Assembly: GCA_963169105.1 (NCBI GenBank)
Contig: OY720636.1
Span: 122,840,188 to 122,904,187 of the forward strand
Direction of reading: 5' to 3'
DNA from: Ceriagrion tenellum
Taxonomy: Eukaryota > Arthropoda > Insecta > Odonata > Coenagrionidae
DNA length: 64,000 nucleotides
The translations under genes were made by a program, and so were the position numbers. Under the pieces are notes generated by a model that saw nothing but the letters and a program-made list of their open reading frames with translations, did not search any database and had not been told where the DNA came from. This document shows positions 35,773 through 48,474 of this stretch, one piece after another. How positions within the stretch are numbered: the stretch's first letter is position 1; each line of letters starts with the position of its first letter.

Positions 35773-36060
35773 GGGTTTGTGTGGTGGCTAGAGTATTGGA
35801 ACCATATGGGTTCAAATCCCTGTGGAGCAGGATGTTTTTCAGAGGAAACCTGATCCCTACTTAAGTGCCTCGTGGAGTGCACTTCAAGTACAGTACTCCG
35901 TCTGTTGCATGAGACGCTAAACCGTGGTCCCCTTGACGCCCTTCGTCAAGAGCAGGCTAATACCGACGCCGGGTTTCTATCCACCCTTCCTCACTTGAGT
36001 GTCCCCTATGGCGCAAATGACCTTAGCTATCGGTCGCCTCCCCAAAATCCAGTCCAGTCC
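35773..36060 (+). mobile_element. tRNA-derived SINE, copy 2
   Basis: A-box-like TGGTGGCTAGAGTATTGG (35782-35799) and B box GGTTCAAATCC (35809-35819) form a tRNA-like head. The body contains CATGAGACGCTAAACCGTGG, AAGAGCAGGCTAATACCGAC and ATGGCGCAAATGACC, which align in order with the SINE at 33578. The open frame of 97 codons at 35872-36165 is an artefact of the SINE body. Head sequence differs from the first copy, so they may be subfamilies. Confidence 0.8.
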
Positions 36061-37614
36061 ATGAATGTCTTGAAATATAAGCGTGAGCTTTTCTTCTTCT
36101 TTCTCTTTCCGCACATTTATAATTTCCACTATGAAAGTTATTTAAGTTTTCTTCATGTGCTGTAATTGAGGTTAACTTTGACAACATTCATCAGTCTATA
36201 AATGTTTAGTTAGTAGAGAACGACAGCTTTGATGATTCGTTAATATAATGTAAAATTTACATCGCTCCAAATGTATGGCATTTTCTGTTTTCTGAAAATT
36301 GCCGGCAACCAAGGGAGCCTATTCCTCGAAAGAGCATTTATTTCGTAATAAGACGAAAGATGGATGAAACGTCTCTAGAAGGACAACGTTTCCCGAGAGG
36401 CTGAGAAAGAAGAGCAATTAACGAGAGGGTTTCCGGGCGGTTGGGGTTGGAGGAGGCGGGCAGGAGCAGTCTGGGCGCGAGTGATAAAGCGAGAGGACGG
36501 AGGACATGTCGCCTTTCCAGGATTTTCGGAGGAAAAAGGGAAAAGGACTTCGAAGAGGTGGACGCGAAAGGCGTCACTCCGAGGGAATGGCTTTGCTAAT
36601 GAAATTTGGCGATAAACTTTTTTCCCCCCTCAGCCGTCAGAGAGGTGTCGTCTTCAGCGTAATGAATGGTCTTCCAAAGTCACCGCAGGCTTGCGTCCCA
36701 AAGATTCCGTTCCAGACTTGTATGAGTAGCCTGGCTGCACCTAGTCAAGAAGTCAATCTTACTGGAAGGCACTGTCTCTCTTTCCAAAAATGTGCGTCCT
36801 TAACTTATTTCTATTCCAAGGGCATACGGTCAAAAAAATCTCGATTTAGTGACATGAACCAATTGAAAAAAACTTTAATGTTTCTCCTTCGAGTTTAACA
36901 GAGAGGAAGAAAAATTAAAATCGAGGAACTAAAAATAAAATCTTTTTTCAAAAGATTTCATTTCAGAAAATCGAGATTGTTTTCTTATCAACTGATTGAA
37001 CTTAATTAGAAGACGATTAAAAAAAATAAAGTCCCGACTCTTCGTATCAATGTAAGTCATTACTGGCATTCTCATAGAATTAATCAACGGAATTACCTCA
37101 ATTGAGTTGAAGTGAGCAATACAAATCACGTATTTGTTAAAAATAAGCGCGGTAGAATAGTTATTAAGAAAATTATTCTTGAGCAGAAAAGAATATGTAC
37201 AAAGAGGAGGAAAAGTGAACTTTACTCGTAATAAAAGGAAATGAATGAAAGTTCATGGAAGACTTTGTCGCAAAATGTATTATTTCTCTGTTCATGCGGT
37301 GTCATCATGTAAAAGAAAATGCCGATAGGGATAAGTTTGAGTAGGAAAATTTCTCAGTTAATGACGTTGGATTGAGGGTATTATATAGGAGGAAATACAA
37401 TATAAGGTTATATAATAGAGGAAATTTGAAGGGAGCAGGGGTGCTTTGGGAGTTCAGATCATGAAAATGGCTTTCAAAGATCATCTAAATCTTATTTTTG
37501 CATCGCAACCATCCCACAGTGATGGTTTTCAATCCCAGAGATGTATTGAAAACTCTAACATTACGATTCCACTGATAAAAGTAAAGATGGATGCTCAGTC
37601 TTAATTTTTGTTGT
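36061..37614. other. No recognisable gene; purine-leaning patch at 36360-36560
   Basis: A purine-leaning GC-rich patch supports a 130-codon plus frame (36506-36898) without family resemblance. The remainder is AT-rich. A weak inverted match (AATCTCGATTT at about 36837 and AAATCGAGATT at 36968) was seen but is too short to call. Confidence 0.45.
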
Positions 37615-37790
37615 ATCTACATACACATCTTCATACTACCCTGCGAGCCGCCGCATGGATGTATGGTAGAGGGTGTTAGGTCGCCAGCCGTGTAATGATG
37701 TAAGATTTTGAGAGGTGAAACGGTGACGTGTATTATGGGAGTGTACTTAGTGGAGCTCAGTTTTTATTTTGGTCTTTCTCGTATGTCGGT
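37615..37790 (-). mobile_element. LINE 3'-UTR fragment
   Basis: The minus strand ends in the same short tandem tail and UTR as the LINE pieces at 3126 and 58875. Landmarks in plus orientation are ATACTACCCTGCGAGCCGCC, GGGTGTTAGGTCGCCAGCCG and GGAGCTCAGTTTTTATTTTG. The copy is 5'-truncated at about 37790, before any coding region. Confidence 0.8.
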
Positions 37791-38766
37791 TAAAAATAAA
37801 GCACATTTCATATAATCAGAGAAATTATAGGGTTTTAATAAATATCTCTATCGAATAATTTCTAACAAGACATCCTGGAAGTAAATCTAGAGCTACTTTC
37901 GTGAAAACCTATGACAAGAGTTGACCAACGGATTTGATTACTTTTTCATTGACGGTTTGTGTTACTCTGTCCTGCTAAGATAAAAAACAGTAACTGCATT
38001 CTTGTTGGTTATGATATATTGCATGCTGAAGTTTTTATCTTCGAGTCTTCGAATCTTCATCTAGTTCATCTTTGTAGAGGTTACCAGCTTTAGTTAATGC
38101 TTAGATGGTCAATGCGGTGAATACGTAATGAAGATAAATCAAAAGGGAACAAATGTAATGAGATTCTCTGGGAGACAGACTTGTAGTTACTATTATCTGG
38201 AATGTAAAATTGATATTTATGCTGTATGCACGATGAAAGCAGAACGTGATATCAGGCAAACCGCTGCAGATATGTTTTTTGTTTAGTTTTTGAAATCCTC
38301 ATGGTTGAACATAACAAAATCAACTCTCACATAAAAATGTTTAATTTTGACAGTTACTGTCCTTTGGCTTAGCAGGGCCGTACTTGCCTGCTTGGATTCT
38401 GGAAGTAGAGTGGACAGTAAAAAACATTCCTAGACTATACTTGAGTAGAGTTAGTAGAAGATATCCGTCCCATTTATGTCTAGAGAAAGGTAAGAAACGT
38501 TTAGAAGAGTGAGCTTGATTTTGGCGGCTAACAGAAGTGCGCAAACAGCTATCGACATTACCTTTTATGAAAGATTGCTGTTTCATTATGTATTTATGCG
38601 CTTAGAACGAACGATCACTGTTAGATTTCATTGAATCATAAGGAATAACGTAAGCTTGTATAATATTTACGGCCTTGCCAAAATTATCCCTAGATCATTA
38701 GAGGAAGGATGAAGTAAGTCTACGAAGCACGAGTGAATGCTAACGCATATTACACTACGCTATATA
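37791..38766. other. No recognisable feature
   Basis: AT-rich; nothing supported. Confidence 0.5.
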
Positions 38767-39648
38767 GACCTGTTCAGGGCAATTAATTATGAAAGAAAGA
38801 ACAACTGAGAATAACAAAGAGAGTCACCTCTTTTGGAAAGAGTTAGAGAGGTAAATGACGATGTAAATAAAAATATAAATAAATAAGAAGACATTCCGAG
38901 AAACGAACTAAGAGCTGAGGGGTAGCTAACATTGACATTGATAATGATTTAGTATGACGTCAATCGAGAATTTCGATCTTCAGGTGGGAATAGCAGGGGA
39001 AAATTTGTCCTCAGAGGATAATTTAAGAGGGATACCTGGAAGACCACGACTACTAACCGGAAATGATATTTATAGCTTAGGTTTTTACTTTTACTTGGTC
39101 ATAACTACTGTGCTTCATTGCACGCAATGAAGCAAACAGTTTTCTAAAGTTTAGAATTGAATCTTATCTGTTATTTTATGTTGATTTATCTGTAAATTCT
39201 ATCTCTAAATTAATCTGACCTGTTCAGGGCAATTAATTATTAAAGAAAGAACAACTGAGAATAGCAAAGAGAGTCACCTCTTTTGGAAAGAGTTAGAGAG
39301 GTAATGGACGATGTAAATAAAAATATAAATAAATAAGAAGACATTCCGGGAAAAGAACTAAGAGCTGAGGGGTAGCTAACATTGACATCGATAATGATTT
39401 AGTATGACGTCAGTCAAGAATTTCGATCTTCAGGTGGGAATAGCAGGGAAAAATTTGTCCTCAGAGGATAATTTAAGAGGGATGCCTGGAAGACCACAAC
39501 TACTAACCGGAAATGATATTTATAGCATAGGTTTTTACTTTTACTAGGTCATACCTACTGTGCTTCATTGCACGCAATGAAACAAACAATTTTCTAAAGT
39601 TTAGAATTGAATCTTATCTGTTATTTTATGTTGATTTATCTGTAAATT
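38767..39648 (+). repeat. Two 432-bp direct copies separated by 18 bp
   Basis: Copies at 38767-39198 and 39217-39648 both start GACCTGTTCAGGGCAATTAA and end TTGATTTATCTGTAAATT. By eye I count about 17 differences, roughly 96% identity, with no indels. The 18-bp spacer is not part of the unit. Each copy contains the hairpin CTTCATTGCACGCAATGAAG. There is no coding frame. It is a recent duplication, or two adjacent insertions of one element; the absence of TG...CA ends and of an internal region argues against LTRs. Confidence 0.9.
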
Positions 39649-40319
39649 AATAATTTTTGGAACAGTTTTGGTTAAGAACAAATGCTTACTATTCCCTTTA
39701 ATTATTAGAGTAAACTTAACCAATACTAAATTTGGCGATGTGCCTCGAGTATGCTAAACGCTGTGAAATCTCGATCATTCAAGGCAATGTGGAGAGAGAT
39801 CACCTCGGGTAATTCGGAAAGCTTACTTACGAGGATGAATCGCGACAAAAATTAGTAATTTGTATACTTTTCCATAATTATGTTTTATAATGATCCGGTT
39901 AAATTAATTAAGCCAGTCGGCTTTTATTTGGAGATAGAACGATGGCCAAAATTTTTCCTTTCGCTTGAACGATCTCTGCTGGCTTAGTACAGCCCAGGAC
40001 ATAAATATTTGCATGCATCCTATTGATCATGCGTTACCTCTATAAATTGCGACTCGGATGATCGTGAGACTTGTTCTTAGTACTCTTGGGCCAAATCCAT
40101 GCGATGAACAAAGTTAAAATTTTCCCATTTTGTTCGAATCATGCAGTATTTTTGATTCAATTAGTTCTGAAAATGATCACCTCGTAATAGTTCGTTGCCG
40201 ATATGACTTTACCACAAACGAACAGGAATTGTAATTTACTTCCACTCTCTGAAATATCTGTGCCCGCGAAGTTAACCTCCTCATTCCATCCATTACTGCG
40301 ATACAAAAGGGAGCATATT
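39649..40319. other. No recognisable feature
   Basis: AT-rich; nothing supported. Confidence 0.5.
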
Positions 40320-41060
40320 TCTCATTTGACTTTATTACACCCCTCTCTCCTTTGACTCATCAATCTACCGCGATCATTCTATCATCCTGTCAATACATTT
40401 TTCCTCCCCGTCGAGCAATTTTTTCGCACACCCCCACCAAAGCTCATTCCTTTTTTTCTATTCATCTCCCTCATCCCTCACAACCCCTCTCCCTGTGCTA
40501 CCACAAGTCATTACAATGTCTTTTACCTTTTTTACTCCCTCCCTCACCCACCTAATTTCATCAAGGGTATATTCTCCCCCTCCTGCTCCACCCGTCCCAA
40601 ATCGGCTTCCCGTTACATCCTTCCTAACCTCTTTTTCGCCGATGTATAACGTACGCATATCGAGAATGGGAGCGGAGGGGTGGGGAAATAATAACGCATG
40701 ACGCGGGCGGATAGGAAGATAGAGAGAAATAAATGGGCAGCGTGAAAAATCAGCCTCGCCGCGGGAAAATTAATCGCTTCGCATAACTAATGAATCCATC
40801 ACTTTGGATGGCTGGTAGAGGGCTTGAGAGTTAAAAGGCGGGGGGGGATGGGAGTTCGGGAAAGATTTGGGGATGCGAAAGAGTGTGGGAGTTGGGGCTC
40901 CAGGGGAAGGGGGATGATGATGACGCCCAAGAGGAGAGGAAATGAGGGGTTCGGAGATAGAAGGAGACGGGGGTAGTGGTATTGAGAAGAGTGGGGAGGA
41001 GAACGGGAAGTAGCTCCGAGGGGACGATGGAGAAAAAAAGGCGGAGAGGATAGCATGGGT
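40320..41060. other. Large pyrimidine-to-purine switch block
   Basis: The plus strand is strongly pyrimidine-rich from 40330 to about 40635 and purine-rich from about 40660 to 41060 (GGCGGGGGGGGATGGGAG near 40838). The change occurs within some 30 bp around 40645. Minus-strand frames of 164 and 85 codons in the second half are serine/proline-rich by composition. No recognised protein. Confidence 0.6.
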
Positions 41061-43274
41061 TGAGACCATGTGGTTTTTTTCTGACGTTGCGAAAGATGGC
41101 CAGTGTGAGCCGGCTAATGACTCTTTTTTATTTCGTGGTAGGAGAACAGCCTCACGAAAATCTCCGCGGGGTGCGCTACGCTTTGAATATTTGATTTTTG
41201 GTGACACATTTCCTGGAAAACATTTTTCGTGGGTGTGTGGATAAAAATAAAGGTGTTTTTTCAATGGAAACGCACGCGTGCCTTGTGCTATACATGTGTG
41301 CTTTGTCAGCGTGCATCAAAAAAAGTGACGGAGCATTTCTTTTTTCTTCTTTCATATTTTCTTGCCCCCCGGTCAAACAGAACAGAAGTTCTGACGTTGT
41401 TCATTATTAACCGATGTCTTGCCAAGATTTTCTTTCATTTATGATCATGAGAGGGCAAATTCCCCTTTATGGTAACTTGGAAAAATAACTTGCCGTGAGA
41501 CGGCGGTCCAATTAATGGAAAATTAATTTTGCCGATGAAAATATTACAAAAATGATTGCTAAACCATTAAAACTTGGCATTTGCTCGTGTATTGCCGTCT
41601 TTATTCTATAATTTGTGGCACTTTTTTTATAAATAATAACAGTGAATATTTGTGCGCAGATTGTCTGTGTGTGGAAGACTTTTGCCATATTTTATTCATT
41701 ACATCACACTATCATTAAAAGGTGTTGAAAGATCAGGGTTAATGTGTTATTTATTTAATTTTTCGTTTTTATTGAGGGTAGCTGGAAAATGAAATTTGAA
41801 ATTTCCTTCATCATCGTCTCTTCGAAACTAGTTTAATTATAATTCATCACCCTATAACGCACCTGCGATCTAATTTGCGGTGTGTAAGCTCATAATGTGA
41901 CGAGGATAATTTTGTAGATGAGTTTTGTATCAGGTATCGACATTCTCTTACCCGATATCGATTGTTTAATAATCGCAAAATGATACGTTGCTGATGTGAA
42001 TGGTTGGGGAGCGGTGACTGCTCAACTTAGTTGCGAGTCCAATCTGTTTAAGCTGGAACGCGGAACGTGATGCCACCCCATTAGGATGGTCTACCGCGCA
42101 AAATGACTGTGATTTTTGTGTCCATTGTTCATCGAAGCGTCACGATGGTTCGTAATGTAATATTTCCCGCACTCCCCTCTCACTGGCTGACGAAATTGGA
42201 TTTCGATGAGTTTGAGTTCCACCTCACCCATCCTTAAATGCTTACCACAAAGATCCGACCCTTCAAACTAAACGGCCCAGAGATGAACGTGTACTTTTCT
42301 GTCCAAATCCTCCATAATAGAATTTTATAATCTATTTATCGTGCTGAGAGGGGCGCTAATAGATTATAATGTACTTCATTATAGTGTGCATTCACATGTT
42401 AGGACTTTTCACTTATTTGTACTTGGAGTTTTATATGAGCAGCCTAGCAGTTTCTAGTTGTCTCATGCAAATTGAATTATCCCGACGTTTGAATTAGAGC
42501 TATAGCGTTTTTATATGGTAATTAACCATTTCAATAGTTATCTGGGGCGTCAATAACGTAAATAGAAACGACTCTGTCGCGTTAAATCTGGTCTGATTAG
42601 CATCCGACATAAGTTGAGACTTCTGTATCGAAATTTTGAGTGTGCGTATAATTCATTGATCTATGGCTCACATTATTTGATGTTTACTTTATTCTGTAAA
42701 ATAAGAAAATTAATGTATCCATCCCACTGATAATTCAATAAGCCACTTTATCCAAATCTAAAGAGAGATTACTATCATATGAGAGAGATTACTATCATTT
42801 TGAAAACCAAAGATCATCAAGTACAAAAAAAATTGCTGAAGAAAAAAATGATATTAAGAACTCGACTGTAAAGACGGGCGACTTTTTACAGCCATATGCG
42901 TGATAAAATGCGGGAAAAATGATTCTTGAAATATGGCTATGTTTGTGAGCTATATAATTTGTGATGTAAGCTATATTTTTGTGATGTGTGCCCGAAAACC
43001 TTTACTATTCCGTCTCTATCCTTCTGTCATGCGTGTCGCTCTCCCTACATTTTTCAAATAATAATTTGTCCCCACCGTTAAAAAAAATTCTTTTAACGCA
43101 AATACTTTCCGTGTGAATTAATCGGATCGAAATCGTTTTCTCTCACTTCTAAGCACTATCCACTAGAAATTTGAAGCTGTTTTAATGAGGAATTCGTATT
43201 TTATCGCTATTTTTTGGTTTTTGGGCACTAGCTTAAAATAATTCATCAATCCATTTTATTACATCCCAGTATCA
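41061..43274. other. No recognisable feature
   Basis: AT-rich. A short tandem duplication of GAGAGATTACTATCAT lies at about 42764-42800. Short frames around 41176-41444 overlap on both strands and resemble nothing. Confidence 0.45.
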
Positions 43275-43455
43275 TTTTCCCTCCTTTTCATGCTTTCCAT
43301 CACAACCGCTCCCTTATCCCTGTCCGTAAACCATCACTACTCCCTCTTAACCCTTCTATCACAAACGTCGCGCCCCCTAGCCATCCACTCCGCCCCCCTA
43401 CGGACCTCACACAATCCTCCCTTTTCCCTCACCTTCCCTCCCCACTCGCATCGCG
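43275..43455. other. Polypyrimidine block
   Basis: C/T-rich plus strand (CCCTTTTCCCTCACCTTCCC) with some CpG. Its 73-codon plus frame is compositional. Confidence 0.5.
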
Positions 43456-45824
43456 TCCATGGGACTCCGGCTATCGGAGCTCCATTTTACACGCTGCACT
43501 CAGGGATTTGACTAAGTGAATTACGATTGGAAAATCGATGGCCTCGCCGTGCGATGCGTACTCGCGTATAATTGTGTGGCGGTTTAGGGCCTTCCAATTT
43601 GCGTGTGCGCAATCTGGTCGACGCTGGGCCCTGAGGCCATGCCATCATTAGTTTATCCGGCGGCATCAGCTGCTGCTTTCGGTCCGAATTCAACTTTTTT
43701 TCTAATTTCGCGCCCTTGCTTTTGTAAATGACGTTACGACCAATTTTGTTGAGCCGTTGGTGAATTGTTGCTGAGCGATTTCGACTTGCGCTAGATACTT
43801 TCTGCCAAAATTACGTGCTGTGGGCGAAATTCATTTTTTTCGATACTTAATTTAATGTGAAGGTATTTGATAGCTGGCTCTAATGCACGACAATAATGAT
43901 TTGAGTGAGCCTTTAATTAAGTTTTCAATCTGGTTACATGTTTTCGCCACATTTAACCAAAATATTAGATTATCGTCATCAGTTGATCGTAATAATAAGG
44001 CCATATTTATTAAGGAGAATTTTCGATTACCTCGGTTGCAAGAGGATATACTGATTTTTGATTAATTTTTAATGAGATGTTATTACTTAACCATAATTTT
44101 GAATGTGGAGAGTGTTTAATGCCACCGTTGTACGATAGAAGCTAATTTCTTCCTATCGAATTAACTAAACGATATTTTTAATCGAATAGTTTTAATGAAG
44201 GGCTTAAAATAAAGGGAGAGGACATTAAAAGACTTAAAATAATTATTTCAAATAAGTGCAGTACCATTTTATCCATATACAGCAGTTCTTATTTACTAAC
44301 TTTACTAAGGATTAATTTATGGAGCGCCTTGAGTTTTCTCTGAGTCTTTATTTCGAAGAATTTACGACTTTGAGGAGAATAATGTAATGTGGAATGTGAA
44401 TTTAGTGTTGCTCGTGATAAATTTCATAGAATGAACATTTTATACCAACTTGATGATGTAGAGTATATATTTCTTCATTTTACTATCGAAAAATACAGTC
44501 TGCGGTGATGAGCAAAGTTTAGTTTGATCATGTATAGTACATACTTCTGCAGCTATCACCGTAGGTTGAACCTTTCACTTTTTTACTTATAATGAGAAAG
44601 ATAAAAAAACATCCCCCTCAATACGTAGTGGGTGGCCTTTATCTTTAAAATTTCCCCCCGTTCGACCTCTATACCCTGTCCTTCGCCTCATCCAAATGAT
44701 TACTTCCGTTTCTCTCTCTATTTCTCTCTAGTTCCAAACATTCAGCCTCATAACTAGACTTCGCTGATGGATGAACAGCTTTTATTTTAAATGCTTGAGG
44801 TGGTGACCTTAGAGTACTAATGGAGTCTCTCCCGATTATTTTACACCGTGGAGGGATTTTTGAAGTAATTATATCTTATTTTTGGATCGAGAAATAACGG
44901 CTTTTTTACCTTTCGTCGTGTTATAATCACAATGAATTTTTTTTTAAGAATCCAAAAGAAATTTGATTTTATGAACAAAAAAAATATCTAAAAAACTATT
45001 TAATAATATTTATAAGAAATTAGAACTTCTTTTATTTAGTGAGTTATTAATATATTTATGTGTATTCTAATGGCAGTTAATTTTGCTTATGTTAAAAAAT
45101 TCGAATTCTCGCACATATTTGTGAAGATGTATGAGCAGAGTAGCATGCATCTATACTACCAATGAACAAAGCGTTTATCCTTTAAGACGAAGAAACCTCT
45201 ATTTACCTCAATAATAATGCTGATGCTATTAAATTAAACAACCTTTTCTCTAGCCATCATAACAAAACAACGCAACATCTCTTGATTGATCATATTTGGT
45301 CTAATTTGAATCATCTAATTTGACTGCCTTAAATTGACGAATATTTTTTTAAGCAACTTCAAGGAGCAGGAGAGGTGGAAATTTTTAAAGTTATCACTTT
45401 TTTTAGCAGCAACTTGGTTAAGCTATAATAAATTAACAAATCATGATCTCAGACATGATCAAAATCAATAGTTTTTGATAAAATTCAACAAATTTTTCAA
45501 ATAATTTTGTGCTGTTTCCTGCTGTATCCCTTTGAAATTCTGAGCACATGAGCTGCATAGGTTTTCAGCAGTTGAGGGTAAAACTGAATGTCTGGAAGAC
45601 ATTTGCTCGTTTTGCCTACTCACCCCGGTCTCTTTGCTTCGCTTTCGGTTTTGAGAATTGTCGGTCATTGATGATGCGTACCAATGCGTATACGTCGAGC
45701 TTATCGGGCGAGAGTCCCCACGAAGATGCAGACATACCATAGAGAGTTTTCCATAATGGACAAGTCATACGTCGTGTCTTTTGAGCCTTTTGGCTTTGTG
45801 ATGAAAGATTCCGGGGCAATCTGT
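43456..45824. other. No recognisable feature
   Basis: AT-rich overall. Overlapping frames of 64-91 codons at 45465-45820 have mixed composition, but I recognise no domain and see no splice context. Confidence 0.45.
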
Positions 45825-46640
45825 TAAAGAGAGAGAGAGAAAGAGTAAGGGAGATCCCTCAACACACAAAAGAGTTTCAAAGCGGGAGTGAAGACTTGAA
45901 GGGGAAGTGGGCGGTAAGGATTGATTGGCAAAGCTACGCGGGGAGCGGCGTGGGGAAGAGGTGACGGAAGGTGCGGCGGCGTGGGAAAGGAGGACTTTGA
46001 ACGGTAAAAACGGGCAGAGGGTGCGGTGCTGGCGGTGGAGGAGAGGAGACAGGAAGCTCGAGGGAGCTGCGACAAGTGAAGGATGGAAAAACGTCCAGAG
46101 ATAAGGGATGGAGCGGGTGGGGGAGGAGAGGGACGGTCGAGGAGTAAGGGAAAAAGGGTTGGTTGCCACTGGGATTAAACAGGGAGGCTAGGGAGGTTAA
46201 AGTTAAAGAGGAGGGGCGGGGGAGGAACGAGTGGGAAAGGGCAAAGGGCCTTGATTGGCAGGGATGGAGATGAGTTCGGAGGAGCGGCGACGTCCGCGTG
46301 TGGGTGTGTCATTGTTGAGAGAGGAGAGGAGAACTTTCCCCTATCTGCCTACCAACACAACCTTTCCCTCATTTTTTTTCTTTCCTCTTCCCTGACTCGA
46401 CGACCCTCCCGGTTAACATTTCCAGATTAGGTTACGTCTTTCGACTCCTCAGCCTCTCCCCTCTAAGTTCTATCTCTCACTTGTGTTGCTAAAAAGCCCG
46501 CCCCTCACTCTTGCCTCACCCCTCTTCTATGCCGTCGACAAACCCTCGAGTCATTTCTCACCTTCATCCCATAGTCACCGTAGTATCCTAACCCTATCCA
46601 CTAAATCTCCCTTTGCTTCTTCTCCGTCGTGGCTCGCTGT
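45825..46640. other. Large purine-to-pyrimidine switch block
   Basis: The plus strand is purine-rich from 45825 (GAGAGAGAGAGAAAGAG) to about 46330, then pyrimidine-rich from about 46335 to 46640. It is the mirror image of the block at 40320. A 134-codon minus frame (45765-46169) is proline/serine-rich by composition. No family recognised. Confidence 0.6.
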
Positions 46641-48474
46641 ACTACACTAACTTCCCCTTGGCATCATAGGAAAACGTACGTTCTTCGGAACACCAAAGGG
46701 CGACCGAAAAGAAATATTTTCACCATTTCGCGGTAGCAGAGCACGCCTGGTCAGTATCCAGCCACGTCATTAACTTTCAAAATTGGAAGGTTATCGCCAG
46801 AGAATATAAGTATTTCCCTCAGCAAATACGAGAGGCGATTAATATACCCAAAAACACAGCAAGTTTCAACAGGGAAGATGGGTGTCCTCTCTCCTCAACG
46901 TTTAAACGTATTTTCCTACAGTTAAAATCCGGCCGGCCATCCGGCCAATCAGCGTGCGCCTGACTAGCTCAAGCGTTAGGAATATGTAACAGAACAAGAA
47001 TATCTGCAGCTCATTCGGGACCTGACAAAGCTAGCTGTAACGCAAGCGAAAGAGTTGTCCATAAAAAAGAATCAACGCGGGGGAAAAGCCAGATAAATGT
47101 AACCCGTTCTTCTTACTGTACCCACATTATTTCTCTTCTTTCCCAATCTTGAAGTAATTTGCCTTAACGTCTATGTTCTCATTTTCTTGAGTATTTCTCA
47201 CTCATATTTGTCATGTATACGCTCACCATTCCTTAATCGTGAGAAAGTTAATATGTGATGTATTCAATGTAGCAATTTTGCCATGAGTAATCATATGCGA
47301 TATGCGGAAAGCGACTTGAAACCGGCGAATAAGTTTTTTTATAGCGATCTCAGCAATGAAGGTGGGATTCGAAATTAATTAGCGTAGGTAGTTTTTATTT
47401 GTGAGCAAGGAGACAATCTTTCACAATATATTGTGAATTATGTAATATATTGGAAAACTAGATCAGCTTTTGCAGCGTTCATGAAATTCTTACATAATTT
47501 TCGTGGCATAGAATAGATTTCGTCAGTAAAACCGCGAGACGCGAGAGAAAAATTCGTTTGTTATTTCTTATGATTCATTATTTTTAATTTCAAAAATTTT
47601 TAAAAATTAATATAAAGAATTCCATGTGGGATCATAAATATACTGACAGTTGATAGGTCAGCTATTGAAATGGTTAACAATCTAATCTTTTGTAAACTGA
47701 TTTAGTAAATGCTCTATATTGGATCAGTGGGGGAAGGATGGAAAATAGAAGTTTGTCCGTTATTTAGTTAGTAGTTTAGAAGAGTTATTTTCACTGTTAT
47801 AGGAGGAAGTTGTGTGGAACCACGTCATCGCACAAAGGAAGATGGTGATGAACAATTTGTGACAAGATGTAGCGGTATATGCTTAGTTTCAGTGGGAAAG
47901 TGCTTTAATTCTCCCCGTATCGGTCATAATTCTGGTACAATGCGTTTCAGCGCTTGAAGTCATTTCTATGCGCACACAAGGGAAAAAGGACCTTTAAATT
48001 GGAGGAAATTAGTACTTTTATCATTATAAGAGAAGCAGAGTTGAAGTTTGTTTGAAACTTTCTGTTGAATGCTGCTAATATTTCATGACGAGGAACACAA
48101 ACCTCAGTGTAAAGAGTGGATGAAGGGCAAAGAAATATTTTTGTTCACTCAGTGTAGACTGTTAAAAATATAATATTCCTCGGAGATAGTAAAAGATGAA
48201 ATATGTGACTTTAAGAGCAAGATGAGGAGGCTGTTTAATGGAAAGCTATCTGTGAATGATAGTGCTTCAAGAAATTTTCGAAGCAGCACTTGAAGCAGGT
48301 GAAGAAATAGGAATGTCATGGAAGTAAATGAAAGTATTGATACCCACCCACAACTGTCGAGGCTAATTAGTGAAAAGTGGTTATTTTATGGATTGAGTTA
48401 CGTAAAAAAACTGTCAAATATTTGTGCATTTCCTTCACGGATGAGTTAGTTAATACTACCAACGCAGCTAGTCC
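46641..48474. other. No recognisable feature
   Basis: AT-rich. A perfect 18-bp palindrome TTCACAATATATTGTGAA lies at 47420-47437; isolated palindromes of this AT-rich kind are weak evidence of function. Confidence 0.45.

Noticed and set aside
36832..36985. Inverted AATCTCGATTT motifs as a fold-back element
   Set aside because: Match is only about 11 bp and the flanks do not pair.
38767..39648. Pair of LTRs
   Set aside because: Only 18 bp separates the copies. There are no TG...CA ends, primer-binding site or polypurine tract, and no coding interior.
40770..41264. 164-codon minus-strand open frame
   Set aside because: Serine/proline-rich translation of the complement of a purine-rich block; no recognisable domain.
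45465..45740. 91-codon minus-strand frame of mixed composition
   Set aside because: It looked less compositional than others, but I recognise no domain, see no convincing splice sites, and other frames overlap it on both strands.
45765..46169. 134-codon minus-strand open frame
   Set aside because: Same compositional artefact in the purine-rich half of the 45.8-kb block.
47420..47437. Perfect 18-bp palindrome as a regulatory site
   Set aside because: AT-rich isolated palindromes of this length are expected occasionally in AT-rich DNA; no supporting context.
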